The translations under genes were made by a program, and so were the position numbers. A stretch of DNA of 64,000 nt from Stomorhina lunata (lineage: Eukaryota; Arthropoda; Insecta; Diptera; Rhiniidae), in NCBI GenBank assembly GCA_933228675.1, contig OW121741.1, positions 112,214,361 to 112,278,360 on the forward strand, given 5' to 3'. A model generated the notes under the pieces. It was not told the DNA's origin. It worked only from the letters and a program-made list of their open reading frames with translations, and made no database searches. Shown here piece after piece: positions 11,396 through 23,017 of this stretch. The number at the start of each line of letters is the position of its first letter. Within the stretch, counting starts at the first letter, position 1.

Positions 11396-13445
11396 AAATT
11401 TTATTTCTTTTCCAAAGATATCTTATTTTTATAAGAAATTTTTCAAGGAAATTTTTAAAAAATTCCTTATTTTTTTAAGAATTTTTTAAAAAATTACATA
11501 TTTTTTTAAGAATTTTTTAAAAAATTTTCTAATTTTATAGGAAATTTTTAAAAAAATTATTTTTTTTATAGAAAATTTTATAAAATTTTTTTAAAGCGAA
11601 ATTATAAAAAAAAATTTTTTATTTTTATTGGAAATTTAAAAAAAAATTCTTATTTTTATAAGAAATTTTTTAAAAATTTCTTATTTTTACAAGAATGTTT
11701 TCTAAATTTCTTATTTTTATGGAAAATTTTTCAAAAATTTGTTATTTTTATAGGAAATTTTAAAAAAATTCTTATTTTCATATTAAATTTTTCAAAAATT
11801 TTTAGGAAATTTTTAAAAGATTTCCTAAAAAAAAGAAATTTTAAAAAATTGCTATAGTTATAAGAAATTTTTGAAAAATTTTTTATAAAAATATGAAATT
11901 TTAGAAAGCATTCTTGTAAAAATAAGAAATTTTTAAAAAATTTCATATAAAAATAAGAAATTTTTGAAAAATTTCTTATTTTTACAAGAATGTTTTCTAA
12001 AATTTCATATTTTTATAAAAAATTTTTCAAAAATTTCTTATAACTATAGCAATTTTTTAAAATTTATTTTTTTTTAGGAAATTTTTTAAAAATTTCTTAT
12101 TATTACAAATTCTTTTTTTACATGAAATTTTTCAAATATTTATTATTTTTACAGTAAATTATTCAAAAGTTTCTAAGTTTTATAGAAAACTTTTTCAATA
12201 ATTTCTTATTTATATAGGAAATTTTTAAAAAATTTCTTATTTATATAGAAAATTTTCAAAAATTTCTTAAATTTTTCAAAAAATTCTTATTTTTCTAGGA
12301 AATTTTTTAAACATTTCTTATTTTTATAGGAAAATTTTCAAAAATTTCTTATTTTTATAGGAAATTTTTCAAAATTTTTTTATTTTTATAGGAAATTCTT
12401 TATAAATGTCTTACTCTATATGAAATTTTTCAAAAATTTCTTATTTTGATAAGAAATTTCTTATTTTTGTTTCAAATCATACAAAAATTACATATATTTA
12501 TAGGAAATTCTTCTAAAATTTCTGATTTCTGTAAGAAATTTTTCAAAAATTTCTTGTTTTAGAGAAAATTTTTCAAAAATTTCTTATTTTAGAGAAAATT
12601 TTTCAAATATTTCTTATTTTTATAGAAAATTGTTCAAAAAATTTTTATTTTTAAAGGAAATTTCTTTTTTTTGTGGGAAATTTTTTAAAAATAAATTTTT
12701 TTATAGGAAATTTTCAAAAAAATGCATATTTTTTTAGGACATTTTTGAAAAATTTCTTATTTTTATAGGACATTTTTCAAAAACTTTTTATTTTTTCGAA
12801 AATTTTTTAAAAAAAGTTTTACTTATTTTAGGAATTTTTCAAAAATTTCTTATTTTTATAGAAAATGTATCAAAAATTTCTTATTTTTATAGGAAACTTA
12901 TCATTCATTTCTTGTTTTTATAGGAATTTTGTATAAAATTTCTTATTTTTTAGGATGTTTTTTTAAAAATTTCTTATTTTTTTTAGGAACTTTTTTAAAA
13001 ATTTCTCAATTTTTTTTTAGGAAAATTAACAAAAATTACTTATTTTTATAGAAACATTTTCAAAATTTCTTATTTTTATAGGAAATTTTTCAAAAATTTC
13101 TTATTTTTATAGAAAATTTTTCAAAAATTTCTTATTTTTATAGGAAATTTTTCAAAAATTTCTTATTTTTATAGGAAATTTTTCAAAAATTTCTTATTTT
13201 TATAGAAAATTTTTCAAAAATTTCTTATTTTTATAGGAAATTTTTCAAAAATTTCTTTTTTTTATAGGAAATTTTTCAAAAATCTCAAATTTGTATAGGA
13301 AATTTTTCAAAAATTTCTGATTTTTATAGAAATCTTTTTCAAAATTCTTTATCTTTATCGGAAATTTTTCAAAGATTTCTTCTTTTTATCAAAAATTTTT
13401 TAAAAATTTCTTTCTTATCGGATTTTTTTTCAAAAATTTATGTAT
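11396..13445 (-). repeat. 31-bp minisatellite, block 3 (reverse orientation)
   Basis: The same family as block 2, in the complementary orientation (AGGAAATTTTTCAAAAATTTC followed by TTAT). It is most regular at 13070-13330. It contains one stretch in which the orientation flips and flips back (about 11805-12095), giving a long local palindrome. Confidence 0.93.
11805..12095. repeat. Long imperfect palindrome inside block 3
   Basis: The left arm holds GCTATAGTTATAAG at 11851. Its complement CTTATAACTATAGC ends at 12050. Flanking bases continue to pair outwards (for example TTTCCTAAAAA against TTTTTAGGAAA). Arms are roughly 120-140 bp around a centre near 11950, with only scattered mismatches in the inner part. 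The match is in order and includes rare variant units, so it is a true inverted duplication and not just the symmetry of each unit. Confidence 0.75.
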
Positions 13446-13984
13446 TTTGTAAATGGACAATAAACCATAACTGATTGTATCATTAAACCGTTTTTGTATT
13501 TCGTGTCGCTTATATTAGTTGGTTTCTACCTCTAAATTGATATTCATAAATAACGTGCCACTATTTTGAAATTATGTAGTTGCATTTTATAAATTCATTA
13601 CCTTGTTCTTCTACACATACATTTTTTATTAGAATAAAATATTTAATTTTCTAATGTTATTATGATTAATGATATAATACTTATTAGTTTTATTATTTAT
13701 TTTCTTGTTTGAACAACTTGTACAATGTACATGTAGTAAAAAGAACCCAGTAGGAAAATTTTAATAATTTCGAAAAATTATATAAATTATATATAAATAT
13801 ATAAATTATATAAAAAGTATGTTTTCATCTGTTTATATCAATATAAGCAGATGATTTGAAGAAATAGTAGATTTAAAAAAATGTATGACCAACATGTTAA
13901 AGAAGATTCGACTTTTCCCAACAACAAAATTAATTATATTTTGTCGAACATTATGTGATTTTTCGAATAAATAAAGGGTAAAAG
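13446..13984. other. Gene-free spacer
   Basis: AT-rich unique DNA with no supported gene. The last eight bases (13977-13984, GGTAAAAG) are the left target duplication of the adjacent hAT element. Confidence 0.6.
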
Positions 13985-15105
13985 TAGAGTTTGCAAAAAA
14001 CGTGAAAACAAGAAACCGCGGTTCGGTTTTAAAACACCTAAAACCGGCCAGTTTCGGTTCGGTTTTCGGTTTTTTAAATAATATTATTTTGATTAAAATT
14101 TGTGGTAAAATTTAGATAATTTTATTAAAACAAAGTAAAGGTATATTTATTAAAGCTCATATTAATAATTTAGTACTACAATTCAGGAAATTAATTCACG
14201 TTTTCTAAACATGATAGATTTCTTAAATAAGTCTTGTTTCTGTTAGGAAAACTGCAGACCCCTTTAGCTTGTATAATATTTGCAACCGAGCGACAATTTG
14301 CTTCAACAGTAATTTTTACGAACAGCAGCGAGTCTTTAAAAGTATTTACAATTTCAAAATTGATAGAAGCAAATCTAAGGTCGACAGCTTTTCTAAACTT
14401 TCATTAATACTTTCTTTTAGAAGCAGAAATCTAAAAGTAAACTTAATTCACGATTATGTTGGTTTCTAACGCTTGTTTGTAAAATATTATTACGAACTGA
14501 CGAATTATTGAAATTCCGAATAATTTTTCTTACAGCCTCTAGGTAAAAATTTATATGGGCAATCGGTTTTAAATGATTCAAAGTTTCATCGTTGCCATCT
14601 TTAAAATTGTCTTCGCTTTCGTCGGTTTGAAATTCATCCACATCTGGATTTACAAGAAATTTTTCATAAAAAACATCAGTGACTGCAAGATGAATTCCGT
14701 GTGCCAACCACAGCTGAAGCAGTGTTTGATTTTCAGATCCAAATTTGATATTGACTGCTACATGCTACGATGTTTGTATCAAGTGAAATGTTAAACTCCA
14801 TTAGCTTTTGTCTAATGGTTTCTTGCATTTGCTTGCAATTACTCGTTCCAAAAATACGACTGAGTCCCATGATATAAAATATACCCTCACATACCATCTT
14901 GCACTTGTCCATTCGTCCGTTGTAAGGCACCTTTTGGTTTTTTCATTCTTCTGCTTCATTTCATAGACAAATTACGTGTAAATTTACAATGTTATTTCTG
15001 AATAATACCAACAAAAAATTATGAAAAATAAATAGTTAAAACCGCGCTTCTTCTACGGAGACATAAAAAACCGAGGTTTCGGTTAAAACCGAACTGCAAA
15101 CCCTA
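13985..15105 (-). mobile_element. Degraded hAT-superfamily DNA transposon
   Basis: The left end begins TAGAGTTTGCA, and the complement of the right end begins TAGGGTTTGCA. Both ends continue into runs of GGTTCGGTTTT/CGGTTTTTT, giving inverted subterminal repeats rich in CGGTTT. The element is flanked by near-identical 8-bp duplications, GGTAAAAG (13977-13984) and GTTAAAAG (15106-15113). Eight base pairs is the hAT target-site length. Minus-strand open frames inside resemble hAT transposase fragments. At 1.12 kb it is far shorter than an autonomous hAT element, so it is internally deleted and inactive. Confidence 0.82.
14417..14930 (-). pseudogene. hAT transposase fragments
   Basis: Two minus-strand frames are separated by a frame change near 14720. 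The upstream one (14733-14930) has a segment ending DTNIVACSS that resembles the region before the catalytic core in insect hAT proteins. The downstream one (14417-14707) begins with AHGIHLAVTDVFYEKF, which resembles the AHGI(Q/H)LAV-DVLYK segment that I recall from insect hAT transposases. It continues with VRKIIRNFNNSSVRNNILQ and ends at LSLLLDF, where intact proteins normally go on to a TRWNS-like motif that is absent here. The N-terminal BED zinc finger and the C-terminal dimerisation domain are also missing. Assignment is from motif memory and was not aligned. Confidence 0.7.
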
Positions 15106-15113
15106 GTTAAAAG

Positions 15114-18100
15114 GTATATCCAAGTTAAAAAAATAACCCGATAAAAAATGCAAAGTTATATTGCCAGATTCGTTTGTTATTCTGTTTAGACGAACGACAA
15201 TCTTCGCTTCTTTATAATTTTCAAGACGTTATAATTCTGGTTTAATCTGCAGTGTATCTTGGATATAATGTGTGGTTTTCAATCTGCCTAGAATTAGGGA
15301 TAGTCTTACGTACTAAGTTAAGCATTTTAGTTTTATTGATAAAATAGTTATTACAATAATAAATAGTTCGTATAAATTGGAATCCTAGGGAATACACTTG
15401 TGGAAAATTTTTTGATCTTCTTATCCTGTATTAATGGGTCAAAATTGCCCAAAGAGTTTAATATGCTCATTATTTTTTTAAATGCACTGATATTTTTAAG
15501 TTTTGTACGATTATTGTTAGGAATTACTACTACAATTTAAATTCTTATTTTTGTAGACCTTTTGACAAAGCGTTTTTAAAAAAACTTAAGCAATTTGTAC
15601 ATTTAGTTTAAAATATTTGAATATTTTAAATTTTGAAAAATTGACCCGCAAATGTCATATGCGTTATACTTGTTTAAATACAGGACAAGTGTTAACAAAA
15701 TGTTTAATATCTCATCATTTTTTAAATATTAAAAAATTTTTTCAATTTCTTTTTTTCCAGATTTTCCCCCTGGGAACTTTCTGCATTAATATTTCATCTA
15801 AACAAGTATAAAAGTGTGTTTGTTCCCTGAAATGTTTTAGAACATTGGTACAATATATTAGAGTTAGTTGGTATGTAATTTTCATGATTAGTACATCAAA
15901 AACTCAGTGTGTTTAATTGCATGGCAACAGCATAATCTGACGTGTAAAACGCTTAAAACCGCATACAAATTTACAACATACAACCACTAATGTTGTTGCA
16001 TGTTCTTTTCACTCTAATGTTGTAATTTTTAATATTATTCCTCGAGTTGTTGTTGTTGTTGCTGCTGCTATAGTAGTTATAATATGTGCAATTTGTTACA
16101 AAATGAATGAACACATAAAACGTTTATAGTTTGGGGAAATCATACAAATAGGATCAACTAAAAAAGAGGAAAACGATAAAGAAGGATGTTAGAAATTTAG
16201 GAGAATGCTTTATTGCATGTGTTAGTGAGTGTGTAAGTGTTTTAGTTAATTTTAAAATGTTGTAAAATGTAGTGACCAACTGACAGCTTATTTAGAAAAT
16301 TAATCAAAATGTCAGGTTTAGTGTTAGTGTAAGGATAATGTATGTTTTTGTGTGTGTGTCTAAGTTTTAGAACCCTTCCACGTTATATGTCGTGTCGTAC
16401 ATTAAAATGTTTTTTTTTTTTTTTCTTTTCTCTGAAGCAACCAAAATTGTATGAATTGAATAAAAATTAAATTTAAAATATTTTCATATGCTTAATTCTT
16501 ATGAATTCTGTACTTGATAAAACGATTTTTTTTAGTATTTTAAAAAGAAACTTTAACCCCAAAAAAGCTTTATTTAGTAAGTCGGACACTCTTGTCTTGC
16601 AAAACATGTTTTTTTTCTTTTTGAATGACGCTTTATCAATATCGAACATTTATCTTAAATTTTTTCTCCTTTCAAAAACTTATCATGACTTAAATTTCTA
16701 TACCTTAACATCAAAAAACACTTAAAATACTTTCTGTTCGAACAAGATGGATTTAGTATTTCTTAACCTTAGACTTTAATGCATTTATCGTTTGAATTTG
16801 TCAGTTCGTAAAGTCTGCAATAGAAATGTTGTTTGTCGCTGCAGAAATTGCAACATGACAATTGTAAAGATAAAGAAAATTGACAAAAAGTAAAACTATA
16901 AAATGTGGACATGCAGGAGGAAAAGTGTCAAAAGATAAAAATATACAAAAAATAACTTAAAATGTAGTTTTCTCGCAAAATTTAACGAATAGTAAGAAAA
17001 GCGATAGTACCAATAGAGATTATCCGTATTTACGAACAATTTAAAAATTAAATTAATTTTGAATTTTTTAGTATGATAACAAAAAGCTGAAAGCGTTTTA
17101 ATTTTCAAAAAAGAACTCCAAATATCGGTATCTTCATTACAAAGCATTTAAAGTTAATAAAAATTCCTAAATTCAAAACTATAATAGATAGAGTAAAAAA
17201 AAATCATAAAAAATAAACATTTGAAATATCCCATATTTTTTTCATATGAAAAATATTTTGTATGGTTAACTTTAAACTTAAGATCTAATTTGAAAGACTT
17301 ACTCAAAACACATTCAAATCTACCAAGATTTCGAATAAAAAGTAAAATTTTGTAAGCAAAATTTGTAAATATTTCTTGTTTTGAACTTAAGCAGAAGACA
17401 GAAAGTTATTATAGTATAGTCTAGTTCTATACTATTTGTTCTATTTATTTATCCCTTCCGATATGAATTAAAAAAGGTCCTCAAAAAAGATTTACGTGTG
17501 AGATGATTTCATCGTTGGAATCAAACAAGAGTTAAAGCCATGGCTTACATATACAAAAATTTTTGTTTTAACTTTAAAGCTTTTTCAACAAAATATTGTA
17601 ACAATAGCTTTAGAAAATAATAATTTTGACCTTTGACCCTGGTGAAGAAATCCCGTTAGTATATTCAAAAATCTTTTATCATAGGTTTTCCATAAACTAA
17701 GCAATAATATTAATTATTATTTTTGTTAAAAATTTATCTATTCAAATTATGCCCAAAAATTTACCTTTTTGCAAAATTCTTCAACTTTTAACCGCATGTC
17801 CAGCCAAATGATTAAATATATCGACCTTTACTCTTCTGTATTTAATTTTCCCATTAAATATTTGTTGAACAATATTTTCAAAAAATGATTTTTGAAACCG
17901 ACCTGAGGAAAATGTACAATTTTTTTACATGAACAAAACTTAGTAAACTCGATCATATTTTTACAAAAGTGAACTATTTAACAAGCTATTAAATGATAGA
18001 TCATGTCTAACTTTAGAATTTATTTATCTACAAAAAAAATGTTGGTGAATATCCTTAGGCGCGTTTTCACGGATATCAATTTTTGGGGGAAAATTACAAT

Positions 18101-18655
18101 AATTCCAAAACTACTTCATGTATTTTTGTCCTTGACTATTTGAAATAAAGCTATGTTTTTTTAAATATTTCAATAATTATTTTTGGTTGAAATTTCGCCA
18201 AAATGAAGACAACCCCATATCCCCGGTTTGGCTCAAATTAATAAAACTAAAGTTTATAATAATATCCATAATAATATTCCGTAGAAAAAATTTTCGCTGT
18301 TATAAATATTTTTTTTTTCGTTATAGTTTTTTTCCATATTCACATCGAATGGACTCAACTAGTTGGTTTTATAGTCGCCATTAATTATTTTAACCTTATG
18401 ACAAATCTACCCTTGCCTACTTTGTTGCAAGTTTACCCCGAAAAATCAAGAAACAAATCAAAATCCAATTTATAGCAACAAAATACATGGTTTAAGAGAG
18501 CAAAGAAATATGATCTCGAACATTGTTGCCACGACACTTTTATTTTGGTAAATATTGGGAATGTTTTTGTAAATACTGGGAATATTTTTCAAAACAAAAA
18601 TAAATTCTAATATAAAACAATTTTGGTTTTTTATATTTTTTAGATATTTTAAAAT
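15114..18655. other. Gene-free unique region (3.5 kb)
   Basis: No supported gene. Open frames at 15617, 16501, 16896 and 18187 are short, low-complexity and without motifs. Minor features are a GTT/GCT trinucleotide run at 16046-16070, a GT-rich stretch near 16335-16360, a T-run near 16410, and a 9-bp inverted repeat at 17411-17435 (ATAGTATAG, seven-base loop, CTATACTAT). Part of a large intron is possible, but I cannot show splice sites. Confidence 0.5.
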
Positions 18656-19240
18656 AAATTTTAATACAAATATTTTTCTTTGAAATTTTTTCGATAAAAT
18701 TTTAAAATTTCCTATTAAAATAAGAATTTTTTGAAAAATTTCTCATAAAAATAAGAAATTTTTGAAAAATTTCCTATAAACATAAGAAATTTTTAAAAAA
18801 TTTCCTTAAAAATATCAGATTTTTTTTTTAATTTCCTATTAAAACAAGAAATTTTTGAAAAATTTCCTACAAAAAATAGAAATTTTTGAAAAATGATCTA
18901 TAAAAACAAAAAAAAAAATAAAAATTTCCTAAAAAATAAGTAATTTTAGAAAAATTTCCTATAAAAATAAGAAATTTTTAAAAAAATTTCCTATAAAAAT
19001 AAGAAATTTTTAAAAAAATTCCTATAAAAATAAGAAATTTTTGAAAATTTGAAAATTTTTGAAAAATTTCCTATTAAAATAGGAAATTTTTGAAAAATTT
19101 CCTATTTATATAGGAAATTTTTCAAAAATTTCCTAAAAAAATAAAAATTTTATAAATATTCTTATAAAAAAAAGAAATTTTTGAACAATTTTTGAAAAAT
19201 TTTCTATAAAAATAAAAAATTGTTTTTTTTTTGTATTATG
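18656..19240 (+). repeat. 31-bp minisatellite, block 4 (forward orientation)
   Basis: A short block of roughly 18 units of the dispersed 31-bp family. One orientation switch lies near 19075-19130, where GGAAATTTTTGAAAAATTTCC meets its complement. Confidence 0.9.
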
Positions 19241-19261
19241 TGTTATGATCAGGAGTAGGCA

Positions 19262-19741
19262 GCCCATATTTTTGATAAAAAATTTTCTATAGAAAAATTT
19301 TTGATTAAAATATTTTCTATATAAAAATTTTTGATAAAAATATTTTCTATAGAAATATTTTTGATAAAAATATTTTCTATAGAAAAATTTTTGACAAAAA
19401 TTTTCAAATCTCTTATGGAAAAAATTTTTATTAAGTTTCCATAGAAAAATTTTTAATAAAAAAAGATTTTCAATAAAAAAAATTTTGTTGAAAAAGTTTT
19501 CTATGGAACAATTTTTAATAAAAAAATTTCTTAAAAAAAATTTTCTATAGAAAAATTTTTGTTAAAAAATTTTTTTGTAGAAAAATTTTCTGTAGAAAAA
19601 TTTTTGATAAAAAAATTTTCTGTAGAAAAATTTTTGATAAAGAAATTTTCTATAGAAAAAATTTTGATAAAAAAATTATCTATAGAAAAATTGTTGATAA
19701 AAATATTTTCTATAGAAAAGTTTTTGATAACTTTAGAATTA
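19262..19741 (+). repeat. 30-bp minisatellite related to the 31-bp family
   Basis: The unit contains CTATAGAAAAATTTTTGATAA with a period near 30 bp. It shares the A/T-tract dyad design of the 31-bp family but has CTATAG in place of CCTATAAAAATAAG. Because 30 is divisible by three, the plus strand stays open at 19559-19747 and would encode a VEKFLIKKFS repeat. I treat that as fortuitous. Confidence 0.85.
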
Positions 19742-21500
19742 ATTTAAAAATTAGGTTTAATCAGGCTTGAGTTCATTTAATTTTCAAATTATTAATTTTG
19801 AAAATTAGAAAAGTGATTGTGGAGAAAAACTGAAAAAATTATTTTTGAACGTGGCTCAGTGGATTGCAATTTCTGTCCCGCCACAGGACGTCATCAGGTC
19901 TTATTTAGCACCCTCGACCACAGTCGAGTTGTCAAATTGAAGAGATAATCATCAATTTAACTCATTGAGTTTGATCTAACATCACTACGTTTAATTGATT
20001 GTGTATTCTCCTATTACTTGTTTTGCTCGATTTTTTACTTGCCGTTGGCATGTAGAGAAGAACAAGAAAAAGATTGATAAAATTTTTCATACAAAAATTT
20101 TTATAAGGTTTTTCATATAGGAAAATTTAGAAATAATTTTTCAAATAAAATAAATTTGATTAAATTTTAAATATAGAAAAATTTTGATAACATTTTTGAT
20201 ATAGAAAAAAATTGATAAAATTTTTCATTTAGATTAATTCCAAAATGTTTGAAATTTTATAAACCTTGAACTGAAATTTTATAAACTGAACTGTATTTGA
20301 TAATATTTATCTATAACTTTTATGTAAAAATTGTTGACAAAAAAATACCAGAAATTCTCAGATAAAATCATCCAGATAATCTTAATTAAGCCAAAATTAG
20401 AAGTTATGGCCCAAAATCCACTCCAAAAATAGATTCGTCACACAATTTGTTTTGTTTAAATTTAAGTAATCGCTTAATGAAGGACACTTTATTAGGATTT
20501 TTCGTATTTATATTAGTATAATTATAAGTGTTAGTATTAGTATTTGTAAATATGTAGCATTTTTGTTGGTATAAGAATGTGTATTTATAGTTATTAGTAT
20601 TATAACAAGTTAGTGTAGAATAAATTTTTTGCATAAATCTCTGTATCTTCGTTAGACAAAAACTTAAACTCGTTGAAAATATATCAAAAAAACTAAAACT
20701 TCTTAGATATATTTATACCCAAAAATGAATAAGTTATAACATCATCTGTAAAATCCAAACTGGAAAATAAATACAGCAAAAATATTAACTCTATAATATT
20801 AAAAAAAATCTCTTAAGTAAAAAATCGTATATTCGTATAATATAAATATAAAAGAACTCCCTTGCAGAAGACACATGAAAAATATAACAAAAATGCAGCA
20901 AAACTCATATAAAAGGAGAGACAAACAAGACGACAACATGTCTTGGAGACCCAACATCTGGATGATAAATGTATTTTCGATATAATCACCACTTTCTTAC
21001 AACAACTTAATCCTTATCGTTATCATTTACATTACATTACTCCTTACGAAAGTATTATACAATTTTCATAGTTTTATTTTCACAATTTTTTCATGACTTT
21101 TTCTCTTTTTTCTTTAATTATGTTATTTTCCCCAACATATTTGCGGTTATTGGGATATTAATTTGTAATTTTGGTTTTTGTGTTTATTTGTCCACGATAA
21201 ATAATTCAAAATTAATAGTTATTATATTTTAATGAGTTCATCAATTTGTTTTACTATTTGCCTATATTTAACTAGAGTATTAAATTTCATAATTAATTAA
21301 TTTTAATTTAAATGCTTTAGATAATTGTGATATTTTGAAAAGCCGGATTTCCTTTGAATTTAACGGAAATTCAAAAACATAAGTATTGGTTAGTGGTTTA
21401 TTTTTTTTGAAACACACACATACACATATTAAATTTCATAATTTCTGGATAATTATATTTTAATGAAACAGTGATTTAGTTATCAAAATCATAAAAATGA
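19742..21500. other. Gene-free region with an A-box-like motif
   Basis: No supported gene. At 19853-19866 GTGGCTCAGTGGAT matches the RNA polymerase III A-box style (TGGCNNAGTGG). It lies in a GC-richer patch that also has CTCGAC-CACA-GTCGAG (19913-19928), but no B box follows, so it may be a SINE remnant. Degenerate minisatellite-like A/T tracts occur at 20080-20235. A TTAGTATTAG-type simple repeat lies at 20510-20560. Confidence 0.45.
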
Positions 21501-22303
21501 CAAGTAAGAAAAGCTATAGTCGGTCAAGCCCGACTATATGATACCCTTCACTGCTAAGGTCAAATATGGACCAACAATTTAACAAGTTTTCCTTGTATTT
21601 TAGAGATATACATACATATACTATGAGTTATTTTTTCAAAATTTCGAGATTTATGTCATTTCCGGCTTAGGGCCTGATATGGGAGCTAGGGTCAATTGTG
21701 GACCGATTGTTACCAAATTTTGGTTATTGGTTTAAATATACAAAATATTTTTTTCTGTGCAAAGTTTTAGTAATCAAATGCATTTATCTTTAGAGTTATA
21801 AACGTTTATGTGCTTTTATGTGTACATAAACGTCTTTTGAGAATGTGTCTTGTATGGGAGGCATAGTCAAATATGGGCCGACTGCCTCAAACTTAGGTAC
21901 ATTGATTAAGGTAATCATAGGCAATATTTTTGCTGAATATTACTAAAATACAAGTAAATTTGTGGCTGTAAAGTACCAAAAGCACAATTCCGGGAAGGCA
22001 TCCCTATGGAAGGTACCCGAAATAGTAATTTGGTTATGCTCAAAAAGGCGTCGTCCTTGGGCCAAAATATGAGCCTGTGCCAAATTTCATCAAATTATCT
22101 TTAAAGTTACCACCTGTACAATGATAACAAGCTTACATGGATAACCAGCCAGCCAGCCGGACGGACATCGTTAAAACAACTCAGGGAGTGATTCTAAGCC
22201 GATTGGTATACTAAAAAGTGGTAATCAGACCAATATTTCTATGATTTACAAACATCAGCGCAAACCCAATATACCCTTTCCACCTTTGGTGGTGAAGGAT
22301 ATA
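21501..22303 (+). mobile_element. INE-1/DINE-1-like non-autonomous element, copy A
   Basis: The 5' end is CAAGTAAGAAAAGCTATAGT, continuing into CGGTCAAGCCCGACTA, a short hairpin. The 3' end has the hairpin TATACCCTTTCCACC-TTT-GGTGGTGAAGGATATA. This 'TATAGTCGGG...' start and 'GGGTATA' end match what I recall of the dipteran INE-1/DINE-1 (Helitron-like) design. An internal segment at 22150-22220 (GGACATCGTTAAAACAACTC) recurs in copies B and C. It is about 0.8 kb with no open frame. It abuts copy B directly. Confidence 0.7.
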
Positions 22304-23017
22304 ACAAGTAATAAAAGTTATAGTCGGTCAAGCCAGCCTATATTATACCCTAACTATTAAGGTCAAACATGGACCAACGATAAAACAAGTTTTCCTTAAG
22401 TCTTAGAGCAATACATACATATGCTATGTGCTATTTTTTACCAAATTTTGGTTATTGGTTCATATTTATAAAATATTTATCTGTGCAAAGTTTAGGTAAT
22501 CAAATGCATTTATCTTTATAGTTATTAACGTTTTTGTGCTTTTATGTGCATATAAGCGTCTTTTGAGAATGTGTCTTGTATGGGAGGTATGGTCAAATAT
22601 GGACCGATTCCTACAAAATTAAGAACACTTATTAAGGTTATTATAAGCAATATTTGTGCTGAATATTATTGAAATACAACTAAATTTGTGGCTGAAAAGG
22701 ACCAAAAACTCTATTCCGGGAAGGCTTGCGGGAAGGCATACCCGAAATAGTAATCTGATTTTACCCAAAGAGAACAGGAATCGTCCTTGGACTAAAATAT
22801 GAGTGCGTGCCAAATTTCATCAAATTATCTTTAAAGTTACGACCTGTAGAATGATGGCAAGCTTACATGGATAACCAGCCAGCCAGCCAGCCGGATGGAC
22901 ATCGTTAAAACAACTCAGGGAGTGTTTGTAACGCATAGAGTTAAAACAACTCTATGCGTTACAAACATCAGCACAAACCCAATATACCCTTTCAACCTAT
23001 GGTGGTGAAGGGTATAA
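22304..23017 (+). mobile_element. INE-1/DINE-1-like non-autonomous element, copy B
   Basis: Starts CAAGTAATAAAAGTTATAGT immediately after copy A and ends in the same TATACCCTTTCAACC...GGTGGTGAAGGGTATA hairpin, so A and B form a head-to-tail tandem. It is shorter than A and lacks A's segment around 21660-21700. Near its 3' end the sequence between GGGAGTG and CATCAGC has been replaced by a perfect 19-bp palindrome (22924-22966). Confidence 0.7.
22924..22966. repeat. Perfect 19-bp inverted repeat with five-base loop
   Basis: Left arm 22924-22942 begins GTTTGTAACGCATAGAG. Right arm 22948-22966 is its exact complement. The loop is AAAAC. Copies A and C have unrelated single-copy sequence between the same flanks, so the palindrome arose within copy B, probably by fold-back synthesis or template switching. 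Confidence 0.9.

Noticed and set aside
19559..19747. Open frame for a VEKFLIKKFS repeat protein
   Set aside because: It is the translation of a 30-bp minisatellite whose period happens to be divisible by three.
20404..20634. Minus-strand frame with Asn/Thr/Tyr repeats
   Set aside because: Encoded by a degenerate TTAGTATTAG-type simple repeat.
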